Origin: Hyphomicrobiales bacterium
GTDB lineage: Bacteria; Pseudomonadota; Alphaproteobacteria; Rhizobiales; Xanthobacteraceae
Assembly (NCBI GenBank): GCA_021323775.1
Contig: JAJPKK010000061.1
Location: 1 to 39,830, forward strand
Length of the DNA stretch: 39,830 nucleotides
Reading direction: 5' to 3'
In this document: piece after piece, positions 1-7,764 of the stretch
Position numbering within the stretch: the stretch's first letter is position 1
Layout of the letters: every line of letters starts with the position of its first letter
Made by a program: the position numbers and the translations under genes
Notes under the pieces: generated by a model
Database searches by the model: none
What the model was told of the DNA's origin: nothing
The model's input: only the letters and a program-made list of their open reading frames with translations

Positions 1-954
1 ATGGTCCAGCGCAACGAGGCCAACGCCATCATCGTTCACGGCACCATGTGCCTCATTCGTCGGACCGCCCTCGAGGCGGCGGGCGGATGGTCGAGCGACA
101 CCATCTGTGAGGACACCGACCTCGGGCTGACCATCCTGGAGCTCGGCTGGAAGGCCCATTACACCAATCGCCGCTACGGCTATGGGCTGTTGCCCGATAC
201 CTTCGATGCCTACAAGCGACAGCGGGACCGCTGGGCCTCGGGGGGATTCCAGATCGTCAAGAAGCACTGGCGCCGTTTCCTGCCCGGCGCATCGGCATTG
301 ACCCGCGACCAGAGGCGCGAATTTGCGTTCGGCTGGATCAACTGGCTCGGCGCCGAGACCGTCGGCGTGCTGGTGGCGATCCTCAACCTCGTCTGGGTGC
401 CGGTCGTCGCGTTCGCCGGCATCGCGGTGCCCGACAAGGTGCTGACGCTGCCGATCCTTGCGACCTTCACGCTGTCGGTCGTGCACTTCATCGCGCTCTA
501 TCGTCGCCGCGTGCCAATCCCGCCCGCCCAGGCGGCCGGCGCCATGGTGGCCGCAATGGCGATGCAGTGGACCGTCGCGCGCGCCGTCGCCAACGGCATT
601 ATAAAGGACCATCTGACCTTCGTGCGCACCGCCAAGGGCGGCGCCGCCGCCCGCAGGCGCCTCGCCTTTCCAGCATTCGAGGAAGCCGTCCTGGGCGGGC
701 TGTTGATGCTGGGCGGGTTCATCGTATTCGCAACCAATTGGGACCGCGTGCGGGAGATCAACCTGTTCGGCTGCGTGCTCGTAGTGCAGAGCCTGCCGTT
801 CCTGGCCGCCGCTGCGCTTGCTGCCTTCGAAAACTGCCGTTTTAACGATTTCGCGGTATTGCGGAGCCTCGAAGCTCGTTTCGCGGATGTCATCGCGCAG
901 GTGGTGCCGATCCGGCGCGGCGCGATAAACGGGGGCACCGCCGCGCCCGAGTAG
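1..954 (+). CDS. Family 2 glycosyltransferase, C-terminal part (5' end outside window)
   Basis: The frame is open from the first base, so the true start is almost certainly upstream; 317 residues are visible. Seen: an acidic E-D-T-D motif near residue 38 and a Q-R-D-R-W motif near residue 74, the TED-like and QxxRW signatures of processive GT2 (cellulose-synthase-like) enzymes, followed by several hydrophobic segments (about residues 112-180 and 230-285) that would form the membrane channel region. Family knowledge: such enzymes polymerise sugars from nucleotide sugars at the inner membrane. The polymer cannot be read from this fragment. The stop at 952-954 is followed by a palindromic repeat and then the ATP-grasp operon, so co-transcription is uncertain. 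Confidence 0.88.
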   Translation: MVQRNEANAIIVHGTMCLIRRTALEAAGGWSSDTICEDTDLGLTILELGWKAHYTNRRYGYGLLPDTFDAYKRQRDRWASGGFQIVKKHWRRFLPGASALTRDQRREFAFGWINWLGAETVGVLVAILNLVWVPVVAFAGIAVPDKVLTLPILATFTLSVVHFIALYRRRVPIPPAQAAGAMVAAMAMQWTVARAVANGIIKDHLTFVRTAKGGAAARRRLAFPAFEEAVLGGLLMLGGFIVFATNWDRVREINLFGCVLVVQSLPFLAAAALAAFENCRFNDFAVLRSLEARFADVIAQVVPIRRGAINGGTAAPE

Positions 955-970
955 CCGAGGGAGCCGCGCC

Positions 971-1080
971 GTAAGGTGGGCAACCGCGGCCGAGGCGCCG
1001 CACGGAAATGTGGCGGCGATCGTTCCGCCTTTGCCCAGGCGGTTCAATCTGACCTTCCGACAGGCGTGGGCAAAATCGCC
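971..1080. repeat. Degenerate GGTGGGCAA-type palindromic repeat
   Basis: A GTAAGGTGGGCAA segment at 971-983 is answered by TTTGCCCAGGC near 1030 and GCGTGGGCAAAATCGCC near 1064. This matches the pattern of the better preserved copies at 2766-2931, 25848-26053 and 33426-33567. It lies in the 381-base gap before the ATP-grasp gene. The rest of that gap (1080-1335) holds a short hairpin (ACCCGC/GCGGGT at about 1207-1222) and a weak promoter-like pair, TTGCTT at 1249 and TATGCT at 1274, but no gene. Confidence 0.5.
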
Positions 1081-1335
1081 GGCGAAACCCACTCAGCCGT
1101 TTCCAGGCAACGTGAAACTTGGAAGTCCTGGTTTTGCGTTGGCCCGAACTCTTGCTCTTACCATCGTGGTCGACCCGCCGCACGTTCAAGAATCCAGCAT
1201 TTCCCTACCCGCATACGCGGGTGCGCGGGGTGGCAATTGGCGCAAAGTTTGCTTCCCTAGGCATGAAAACCGCTATGCTGCTCGCCAGACTTCAAGTTGC
1301 GCGGCGGCGCGGCCGATCAGCCGCTGGGGGCGAAT

Positions 1336-2754
1336 ATGGCCTTCGCGTTCGATGAGATGAAAGGGACGAACGGCCACGTGCGGCCGGCCTATGCGGGGCT
1401 TGACCAGTGGTTGCACGATTTACCGCCGGACGTGCTCGACCGCCGGCGCCGCGAGGCGGAGTTGCTGTTCCGCCGCATCGGCATCACGTTTGCAGTCTAC
1501 GGCGAGGCTGAATCCACCGAACGGCTGATCCCGTTTGATGTGCTGCCGCGCATTCTCGCGTTGGCCGAGTGGAATACATTGCGCGCCGGCCTGGAGCAGC
1601 GCGTCAAGGCCATCAACCTCTATATCAAGGATATCTACGGGCGGCGCGAGGTGCTGCGCGCCGGCATCGTCCCTGAGGACCTCGTCTTCCAGAACCCGGT
1701 CTTCCGCCCGGAAATGAACGGCATGAGCGTGCCTCACGACGTTTACGTGCACATTGCGGGCATCGATATCGTGCGGGTCGATGCCGACACGTTCTACGTT
1801 CTCGAAGACAACGTGCGCACGCCCTCCGGCGTTTCCTATATGCTGGAAAACCGCGAGATCATGATGCGGTTATTCCCGGAGCTGTTCGCGCGGCACCGCG
1901 TGGCGCCGGTCGAGAACTACCCTGACGAGCTGCTCGCCACGCTCAAGTCGGTGGCGCCGCCGAGCGCTTCCTCGGACCCGACGGTCGTGCTGCTTACGCC
2001 GGGCATTTACAATTCCGCTTACTATGAGCACTCGTTTCTGGCCGACAAGCTCGGGGTCGAGCTGGTGGAGGGCCGCGACGTCGTGGTCAGGGGCCAGCAC
2101 GCCTACATGCGGACGACCGAAGGGCTCAAGCGCATCGACGTCATCTACCGGCGCGTCGATGACGACTTCCTCGATCCGCTCGCTTTCCGCCCCGACTCGG
2201 CGCTCGGCATTCCGGGCCTGATGACGGTCTACCAGGCCGGCAATCTCACCCTCGCCAATGCGGTCGGCACCGGCATTGCCGACGACAAGGCCGTTTACAG
2301 CTACATGCCTGAGATCGTGAAGTTTTATCTCGCACAGGAGCCGATCCTCAAAAACGTGCCGACCTGGCGATGCCGCGAGGCGGAGCATCTCGCCTACGTC
2401 CTCGATAACCTCGAACAGCTCGTCGTCAAGGAAGTCCACGGCTCCGGCGGTTACGGCATGATGGTCGGCCCGAAGTCCGACCGGGCGACGATCGAGGCCT
2501 TCCGCGCCAAGCTCAAGAGCAGGCCTGAAAACTTCATCGCCCAGCCGACTCTCGCGCTCTCGACCTGCCCGACCTTCGTCGAGGAAGGCATCGCGCCGCG
2601 CCACGTCGATCTGCGCCCCTTCGTGCTTACCGGGCGCGACCGCACCCGCATCGTACCGGGCGGGCTGACGCGCGTCGCCCTCAAGAACGGATCGCTCGTG
2701 GTCAATTCGAGCCAGGGCGGGGGGACCAAGGATACCTGGGTGCTGGATGCGTGA
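1336..2754 (+). CDS. Circularly permuted ATP-grasp protein (DUF404/DUF407 type)
   Basis: 472 residues from the ATG at 1336, preceded by a G-rich stretch (GGGGG, 1326-1330). An in-frame extension to 1297 is possible but its composition looks non-coding. Recognised from the motif order of the circularly permuted ATP-grasp type 2 family (COG2308): an N-terminal region with RVKAINLYIKDIYG, the FYVLEDNVRTPSGVSYM block, and a C-terminal VVKEVHGSGGYGM nucleotide-binding segment with FIAQPT. Family knowledge: these are predicted peptide- or amide-bond-forming ligases that occur with alpha-E and transglutaminase-like proteins, exactly the order seen here; the substrate is unknown. The next gene starts 203 bases downstream, across a palindromic repeat. 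Confidence 0.9.
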   Translation: MAFAFDEMKGTNGHVRPAYAGLDQWLHDLPPDVLDRRRREAELLFRRIGITFAVYGEAESTERLIPFDVLPRILALAEWNTLRAGLEQRVKAINLYIKDIYGRREVLRAGIVPEDLVFQNPVFRPEMNGMSVPHDVYVHIAGIDIVRVDADTFYVLEDNVRTPSGVSYMLENREIMMRLFPELFARHRVAPVENYPDELLATLKSVAPPSASSDPTVVLLTPGIYNSAYYEHSFLADKLGVELVEGRDVVVRGQHAYMRTTEGLKRIDVIYRRVDDDFLDPLAFRPDSALGIPGLMTVYQAGNLTLANAVGTGIADDKAVYSYMPEIVKFYLAQEPILKNVPTWRCREAEHLAYVLDNLEQLVVKEVHGSGGYGMMVGPKSDRATIEAFRAKLKSRPENFIAQPTLALSTCPTFVEEGIAPRHVDLRPFVLTGRDRTRIVPGGLTRVALKNGSLVVNSSQGGGTKDTWVLDA

Positions 2755-2765
2755 AAACGTGGAAA

Positions 2766-2931
2766 ACGTAGGGTGGGCAAAGTTGCCCGTCGAGGTCGTG
2801 GAATTTTGGAAGGGCTCCCAAGGCGATTTTGCCCACGCTGTGAGGCTGCGAGGTTCGACGGCGTGGGCAAAGGCGGAATCACTGCCATTACGTCTTCGCA
2901 CCGACTCGGCCGCCTTTGCCCACCCTACTGA
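2766..2931. repeat. GTAGGGTGGGCAAAG inverted repeat inside operon
   Basis: GTAGGGTGGGCAAAG at 2768-2782 and CTTTGCCCACCCTAC at 2915-2929 are perfect inverted arms. A second nested pair (TTTTGCCCACGC near 2827 and GCGTGGGCAAAGG near 2860) lies between them. It fills the gap between the ATP-grasp and alpha-E genes. Such a strong secondary structure may attenuate transcription or stabilise the upstream message; that is inference. Confidence 0.75.
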
Positions 2932-2957
2932 TTAACGAGTGATTAACGAGGCCCCAG

Positions 2958-3899
2958 ATGCTCTCCCGTACTGCCGATAATCTGTATTGGCTGGCGCGCT
3001 ACGTCGAGCGGGCCGAATATCTGGCGCGCATTCTTGAGGCCAGCATGCGCCTCACCGCGCTGCCGCTCGCCTATGTCGGCTCCACCAACGAATGGGAAAC
3101 GGCGGTGGCGACGGCCGGCTGCCGCAAGTCGTTTTTTGCGCGTTACAACGAGGCGAGCGAGGAAAATGTCACTGAGTACCTGGCGTTCTCAATCGAGAAC
3201 CCGTCCTCCATTCGCAATTGCATAGAAATTGCGCGCCAGAATGCCCGCGCAGTGCGCACTGCGCTCACGATTGAGACTTGGGAAACCATCAACGGCGCAT
3301 GGATCGAGCTCAGGCGTTTCGGCAACGGCCCGTCTTCGCGGGAAGAATTCCTGCGTTTCCTGCACTGGGTGCAGGAAACCTCCCTGCGTTTCGACGGCTC
3401 CGCCTACCGCACCATGCTGCGCAACGATGCCTACTGGTTCTCCCGGCTTGGCCTCTATATCGAGCGCGCCGACAACACCGCGCGCATCCTCGACGTGAAG
3501 TACCACATGCTGCTGCCGGCCGGTGAGCCTGTTGGCGGCCCACTCGATTACTACCAGTGGGCCGCGATCCTGCGCACGGTGTCGGCTCTCACGGCCTACC
3601 ACTGGGTCTACCGCGAGAATCTCAAGCCGTGGCTCATCGCCGACCTTCTGATCCTCAACGAGCAGATGCCGCGCTCGCTCGCGAGCTGCTATGCAAACCT
3701 GGTGCGTTTCTGCGACCTGATCGCCGCCGCTTATGGCCGGCAGGGGCATGCGCAGCGAAAGGCCCGCGCCATCCGCACGCGGCTGCAGAACAGCCGGATG
3801 GACGAGATATTCCAGGCCGGGCTGCATGAATTCATCACCGAATTCATTGCCGACAACAATGCGCTCGGGGCCGCCGTCAATTCCCAGTATTTGATGTAA
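2958..3899 (+). CDS. Alpha-E domain protein (DUF403)
   Basis: 313 residues, starting MLSRTADNLYWLARYVERAE, the hallmark N-terminus of the alpha-E family (COG2307). The protein is predicted to be almost wholly helical, with a repeated L-Y-I-E-R-A-D-N-T-A-R motif near residue 170 that echoes the N-terminal Y-V-E-R-A-E-Y-L-A-R. The full family length is present, ending A-V-N-S-Q-Y-L-M. Family knowledge: function is not established; it is nearly always encoded between a permuted ATP-grasp protein and a transglutaminase-like protein, suggesting one pathway or complex. No strong Shine-Dalgarno is visible. The downstream gene starts only 7 bases after the stop. Confidence 0.9.
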   Translation: MLSRTADNLYWLARYVERAEYLARILEASMRLTALPLAYVGSTNEWETAVATAGCRKSFFARYNEASEENVTEYLAFSIENPSSIRNCIEIARQNARAVRTALTIETWETINGAWIELRRFGNGPSSREEFLRFLHWVQETSLRFDGSAYRTMLRNDAYWFSRLGLYIERADNTARILDVKYHMLLPAGEPVGGPLDYYQWAAILRTVSALTAYHWVYRENLKPWLIADLLILNEQMPRSLASCYANLVRFCDLIAAAYGRQGHAQRKARAIRTRLQNSRMDEIFQAGLHEFITEFIADNNALGAAVNSQYLM

Positions 3900-3906
3900 A
3901 CTGCCC

Positions 3907-4743
3907 ATGCGCATCTGCGTTGCGCACGAAACCGTGTATCGCTACGACCCTCCGTGCACGGGTGCGATCCAGACGTTGCGCCTGACGCCGCGCAACCATG
4001 CGGGCCAGTATGTGGTGAACTGGCGCATCGACGTGTCCGCCGACTGCCGGCTCGAGCCGCAGCAGGACGCGTTCGGGAACATCACGCATGCCTTCTCGGT
4101 TGCGGGGCCGCTCAGCGAGCTGCGTCTCCTGGCCGAGGGCGAGGTTGAGACGCAGAACGCCGCCGGAGTGGTGCGGGGCGCCGTGGAACGGTTCCCGCCG
4201 ACCCTGTTCCTGCGCGACACCCCGCTGACCCATGCCGACAAAGCAATCCTCGTCTATGCGCGGGAGTTTCCTCGCCCGGCCGCGAGCAACACGCTTGCCA
4301 CTTTGCACGAGCTTCTGACGCGGCTGCACCAGGACATCACCTTCGATGCAGAAGCCGCGTCGGGCGCGCCCTCCGCCGCCGACGCTTTCAAAGCAGGACG
4401 CGGCACTTCCCAGGACCTCGCTCACATCTTCATCGCCGTCGCGCGGGCGCTCGGAGTGCCCGCACGCTATGTCGCCGGCTATTTCCGCGGCGAGGAGGCG
4501 TCCGTCCAGAACGAAAGTCTCAAGGCGGGTCACGCCTGGGCCGAAGTTCACGTCCCCGACCTCGGCTGGGTCGGCTTCGATCCGGCTAACGGCGTCTGCG
4601 CCACCGACCAGCACGTGCGCGTCGCCGTCGGGCTCGATTATCTCGGCGCTGCTCCGGTGCGCGGCGCCCATTATGGGGGCGGTCCGGAAGACGTGGCGGT
4701 GAAGCTTAGCGTCACCCAGGCGTCCTGGCAGACGCAGGGGTGA
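3907..4743 (+). CDS. Transglutaminase-like protein with Ser at the expected nucleophile position
   Basis: 278 residues: an N-terminal Bact_transglu_N-like beta domain (about 1-95) and a transglutaminase-like core (about 130-245). The core reads G-R-G-T-S-Q-D-L-A-H around residue 168, then G-H-A-W-A-E-V (His209) and G-F-D-P-A-N (Asp225). In the classical Cys-His-Asp triad the first motif is G-x-C-Q-D; here codon 4408-4410 is TCC, so the nucleophile is Ser168. Either the protein is not a thiol enzyme or a serine is used. It closes the ATP-grasp/alpha-E operon (7-base gap). Family knowledge: partners of these operons are thought to cleave or form amide bonds in peptides; the substrate is unknown. 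Confidence 0.9.
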   Translation: MRICVAHETVYRYDPPCTGAIQTLRLTPRNHAGQYVVNWRIDVSADCRLEPQQDAFGNITHAFSVAGPLSELRLLAEGEVETQNAAGVVRGAVERFPPTLFLRDTPLTHADKAILVYAREFPRPAASNTLATLHELLTRLHQDITFDAEAASGAPSAADAFKAGRGTSQDLAHIFIAVARALGVPARYVAGYFRGEEASVQNESLKAGHAWAEVHVPDLGWVGFDPANGVCATDQHVRVAVGLDYLGAAPVRGAHYGGGPEDVAVKLSVTQASWQTQG

Positions 4744-5913
4744 TTACCCCGCCATCGCAGTCTCGACCAGCCGCACCCAGTAGGACGCGCCGTACGGGAT
4801 GACATCGTCGCAGAAATTGTAGCGCGGGTGGTGCAGCCCCGCGCTGTCGCCGTTGCCGACGAAGATGAAGGCGCCGGGGCGCGCTTCCAGCATATAGGAA
4901 AAGTCCTCGCCGCCCATCACCGGGGGCATTTCGGCATTAACGCGGTCGGCGCCTGCGACGTCGGCGGCCACCGCCGCCGCGAAGGCGGTCTCGCGCTCGT
5001 GGTTGGACAGCACCGGATAGCCGGGCCGCAATGTGAAATTGGCCTTGGCGCCGTGGAGCCGCGCGGCGCCTTCGATCACTTCGCCAACCCGCTTGCGCAG
5101 GAGTTCGCGCACCTCGCGCTTGAGGCTGCGGACGGTGCCGCGCATCAGCGCTGTCTGCGGAATGACATTGTCGGCGCTGCCGGCGTGGAACGTGCAGATC
5201 GAAACCACGGCCGCCTCGAGGGGATCGACATTGCGCGATACGATCGACTGGAGCTGGCTGACCATCTGGGCGCCCACCAGGATCGGATCGACCGCGAAAT
5301 GCGGCCGCGCCGCGTGGCCGCCGACGCCTTCGATCTCTATGGTCAGATTATCGGTTGCGGCCATGATCGGCCCGCTGCGGATCGAGAACGCGCCAACCGG
5401 CAGCCCGGGGAGATTATGCATGCCGTAGACTTCGTCGATGGCGAAGCGCTCCATCAGGCCGTCCTGCACCATGGCGCGCCCGCCCGCGCCGCCCTCCTCT
5501 GCAGGCTGAAAGATCACCACCGCGGTGCCGGCGAAATTGCGCGTCTCGGCAAGATATTTCGCAGCGCCGAGCAGCATCGCGGTGTGCCCGTCGTGGCCGC
5601 AGGCATGCATCTTCCCCGGCACAGTCGATTTATAGGGCAGATCGTTCGCCTCCTCGATCGGCAGCGCATCCATGTCGGCGCGCAGCCCGATCACCCTGCG
5701 CGTTCCGCCCGCGCGGCTGCCCTTGATGACGCCGACCACTCCGGTGCGGCCGATGCCGCAAACCACTTCGTCGCAGCCGAACGCGTTAAGCTGCGCGGCG
5801 ACCGCTGCGGCCGTCCGATGCACGTCGTAGAGCAACTCGGGATGAGCATGGATATCGTGCCGCCAGGCGGCAATTTCGCCATGGAGGTCCGCTACACGGT
5901 TGACGATGGGCAT
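4744..5913 (-). CDS. M20 family amidohydrolase (hippurate hydrolase/aminoacylase-like)
   Basis: 389 residues from the ATG at 5913, chosen because AGGGAG lies eight bases upstream; the longer frame to 5958 adds an unlikely leader. Motifs of the M20D amidohydrolases are clear: R-H-D-I-H-A-H-P-E-L near the start, M-H-A-C-G-H-D-G-H-T (metal-binding Cys/His), P-A-E-E-G-G-A-G-G (general-base Glu), G-G-H-A-A-R-P-H, and the C-terminal G-G-E-D-F-S-Y-M. Family knowledge: a dinuclear metal enzyme hydrolysing N-acyl amino acids or similar amides in the cytoplasm. It converges on the transglutaminase gene with almost no gap. The exact substrate cannot be told from sequence. Confidence 0.92.
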   Translation of the reverse strand: MPIVNRVADLHGEIAAWRHDIHAHPELLYDVHRTAAAVAAQLNAFGCDEVVCGIGRTGVVGVIKGSRAGGTRRVIGLRADMDALPIEEANDLPYKSTVPGKMHACGHDGHTAMLLGAAKYLAETRNFAGTAVVIFQPAEEGGAGGRAMVQDGLMERFAIDEVYGMHNLPGLPVGAFSIRSGPIMAATDNLTIEIEGVGGHAARPHFAVDPILVGAQMVSQLQSIVSRNVDPLEAAVVSICTFHAGSADNVIPQTALMRGTVRSLKREVRELLRKRVGEVIEGAARLHGAKANFTLRPGYPVLSNHERETAFAAAVAADVAGADRVNAEMPPVMGGEDFSYMLEARPGAFIFVGNGDSAGLHHPRYNFCDDVIPYGASYWVRLVETAMAG

Positions 5914-6155
5914 CGCACTGGCTCCCTGCCGCCGCATGCCACGGCTGCCCCCCGGCACCGAACAAAACCGAGCCGCGTGGCGCGGTCAAGGCAGGAAATG
6001 GACGTGACCGGACGAACGCGGTTGGCGGCCATGGCTGTGGGCGACCCGCAGCCGAACGACCCTGGCCTGGCCGGGACGCCGCGCTTGACGCAAAGGCTGG
6101 CTCCGGCTCGACCGCATTCGAAACGGCCGAACCGGCGCTTTGCCGAGCTATTGTA

Positions 6156-6184
6156 TTGACCGGCCGGGCACGCATCTCTACACA
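6156..6184 (+). promoter_or_regulatory. Putative sigma-70-type promoter of tRNA-Lys
   Basis: TTGACC at 6156-6161 and TACACA at 6179-6184 are 17 bases apart, and the tRNA begins 11 bases after the -10 box. The spacing is good but the -10 match is only partial. Confidence 0.45.
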
Positions 6185-6194
6185 CGCGCCTTAG

Positions 6195-6270
6195 GAGCCC
6201 GTAGCTCAGGTGGTAGAGCACCTGACTTTTAATCAGGTGGTCCTGGGTTCGAGTCCCAGCGGGCTCACCA
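6195..6270 (+). tRNA. tRNA-Lys (anticodon TTT)
   Basis: A complete 76-base cloverleaf. Acceptor arms GAGCCCG (6195-6201) and CGGGCTC (6260-6266) pair perfectly. The D arm is GCTC/GAGC; the anticodon stem CCTGA/TCAGG encloses loop CTTTTAA with anticodon TTT at 6228-6230; the T arm is CTGGG-TTCGAGT-CCCAG. The discriminator A is followed by an encoded CCA (6268-6270). It reads AAA/AAG lysine codons. The purM-like gene starts 24 bases downstream on the same strand. Confidence 0.98.
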
Positions 6271-6294
6271 TATTGAAATTGCAATAAGAAGGCC

Positions 6295-7386
6295 ATGGCG
6301 GCACGGCGCGACGCTTACAAAGAGGCGGGCATCGACACCACGGAAGCCGATGTCGGGCTTGCCCGTCTTGTGCGCTTGATCCAGGACACCTGGCCGCAGA
6401 GCGGTCCGGGACGCGTCTTGTTGCCCATTGGCTATTTTGCCAACGTGGTCGAGATGGATGGCGCAGGCATTGCGCTCTGCACGGACGGCGTCGGCTCAAA
6501 GACGATCATCGCCGATCGCATGAGGAAGTACGACACGATCGGGATCGATTGCGTCGCCATGAACGTCAACGACATGATTTGCGTCGGTGCGAAGCCGCTC
6601 TCTCTCGTTGACTACATCGCGGTCGCGCATGCAGACGCGGCCATGCTGGATGCGATCGGCGTGGGATTGCGGGAGGGGGCTCGCAAGGCCAACATCTCTA
6701 TTTCCGGGGGAGAGATTGCGCAGCTCAAGGACATCGTGAAAGGCTTCGACCTGGCCGGCATGGCGGTCGGGCGGGTGGACCTTGACAAGGTGCTGTGCGG
6801 CAAAGGCGTTGGGGAAGGCGATATCGTCATCGGCGTGCGCAGCAACGGCATTCACAGCAACGGCCTGTCGCTGGCGCGCAAGGCGTTCTTTGAGGACCAC
6901 ACGTTCGGTATTGAGCACAAGTTTGACGATCTGGACGTCACGCTTGGCGAAGAATTGCTTCGTCCGACCGACATCTACGTCCCAGAGGCGATGGAAATCC
7001 TCCAAAGCGTGCAGGGCGTGAAGGCATTGATCAACATCACAGGCGACGGCTTGCTGAATTTGGCGCGCGTGCATGCCGATGTCGGTTTTGAAATCGGAAA
7101 TCTCATTGACCCGCATCCGATCTTTTCGCTGATCGCGCATCACGGGGCGGTTCCCGACAACACCATGTTCGAGGTTTTCAATATGGGGATCGGCTTTTGC
7201 TATGTGGTGGATCCTGCCGCTGCCGACCAGACTCTGGCGATCCTCAAGAAGCATGGCCGCCACGCGCAACGGATTGGCCATGCTGTTGCGGATCGGGAAA
7301 AGATCATCCGGGTTTCGCAGCGCCGCCTTGTGGGAAAGCACAAGACTTTCGCGGTTGACGACCGCGCCGCTGTGAGGGCGAGTTAG
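6295..7386 (+). CDS. purM: PurM family phosphoribosylformylglycinamidine cyclo-ligase, divergent (archaeal-like) type
   Basis: 363 residues. PurM/AIR-synthetase features are visible: Y-K-E-A-G-I-D near residue 9, D-G-V-G-S-K (about 63-68), G-I-D-C-V-A-M-N-V-N-D (about 83-93), S-N-G-I-H-S-N-G (about 183-190) and F-N-M-G-I-G-F-C near residue 299. The reaction would be ATP-dependent closure of FGAM to AIR in purine synthesis. Unlike the usual alphaproteobacterial enzyme, the G-G-E-T-A-E-M-P-G-L-Y segment is replaced by G-G-E-I-A-Q-L-K-D-I-V, which I recall as closer to archaeal-type sequences. No purN is adjacent, and the gene sits directly after a tRNA, so it may be an acquired paralogue. ATG 6295 has AAGAAGG only two bases upstream, so the start is slightly uncertain. 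Confidence 0.85.
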   Translation: MAARRDAYKEAGIDTTEADVGLARLVRLIQDTWPQSGPGRVLLPIGYFANVVEMDGAGIALCTDGVGSKTIIADRMRKYDTIGIDCVAMNVNDMICVGAKPLSLVDYIAVAHADAAMLDAIGVGLREGARKANISISGGEIAQLKDIVKGFDLAGMAVGRVDLDKVLCGKGVGEGDIVIGVRSNGIHSNGLSLARKAFFEDHTFGIEHKFDDLDVTLGEELLRPTDIYVPEAMEILQSVQGVKALINITGDGLLNLARVHADVGFEIGNLIDPHPIFSLIAHHGAVPDNTMFEVFNMGIGFCYVVDPAAADQTLAILKKHGRHAQRIGHAVADREKIIRVSQRRLVGKHKTFAVDDRAAVRAS

Positions 7387-7417
7387 CGGGGCGATCTCGA
7401 AGTCGAATCATCTGCGC

Positions 7418-7526
7418 GTCATTCCGGGCGCGGGTTTCAGCTTTAGCCCGCGAGCCCGGAATCCATAACCATCGGCCGAGGGCTGTGGATTCCCGGTTCG
7501 CCACCTTCGGCGGCGCCCCGGAATGA
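7418..7526. repeat. GTCATTCCGGG palindromic repeat
   Basis: GTCATTCCGGGCGCG at 7418 and GCCCCGGAATGA ending at 7526 form inverted ends, with inner pairs GAGCCCGGAATCCATAA and GGATTCCCGG. This is a repeat type common between genes in Bradyrhizobium relatives. It lies between the convergent purM and Sel1 genes and may act as a bidirectional terminator. The remaining stretch 7527-7764 shows no gene I can support. Confidence 0.75.
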
Positions 7527-7764
7527 GCAAGCCGTGCATATGATCCTAAATCCGTGAGTTGGAAAGCATTCACCCTCGCAGAAGGCGCTGATAAATCGAC
7601 GAATCTTGGAATCTTTGAAAATCAGTCAGCTGCGGAGCAGTTACAATTCGGTGCCTCCAAGCGTTCTCTTTCTTGCTTGCGGGCCAAGGACATCGCGAAA
7701 ATCAGCGACGCCAACTCGCGAATTTAGTTACATTCGCACCGTGACGCTCGCCTTGCCTTTGTCG

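Noticed and set aside
4828-6159. A 443-codon plus-strand frame opposite the M20 gene
   Set aside because: Antisense shadow; the minus strand has the metal ligands and a good ribosome site.
6195-7386. Integrated genomic island at tRNA-Lys
   Set aside because: No integrase and no direct repeat of the tRNA 3' end were found in the window; only a possible acquired gene remains.
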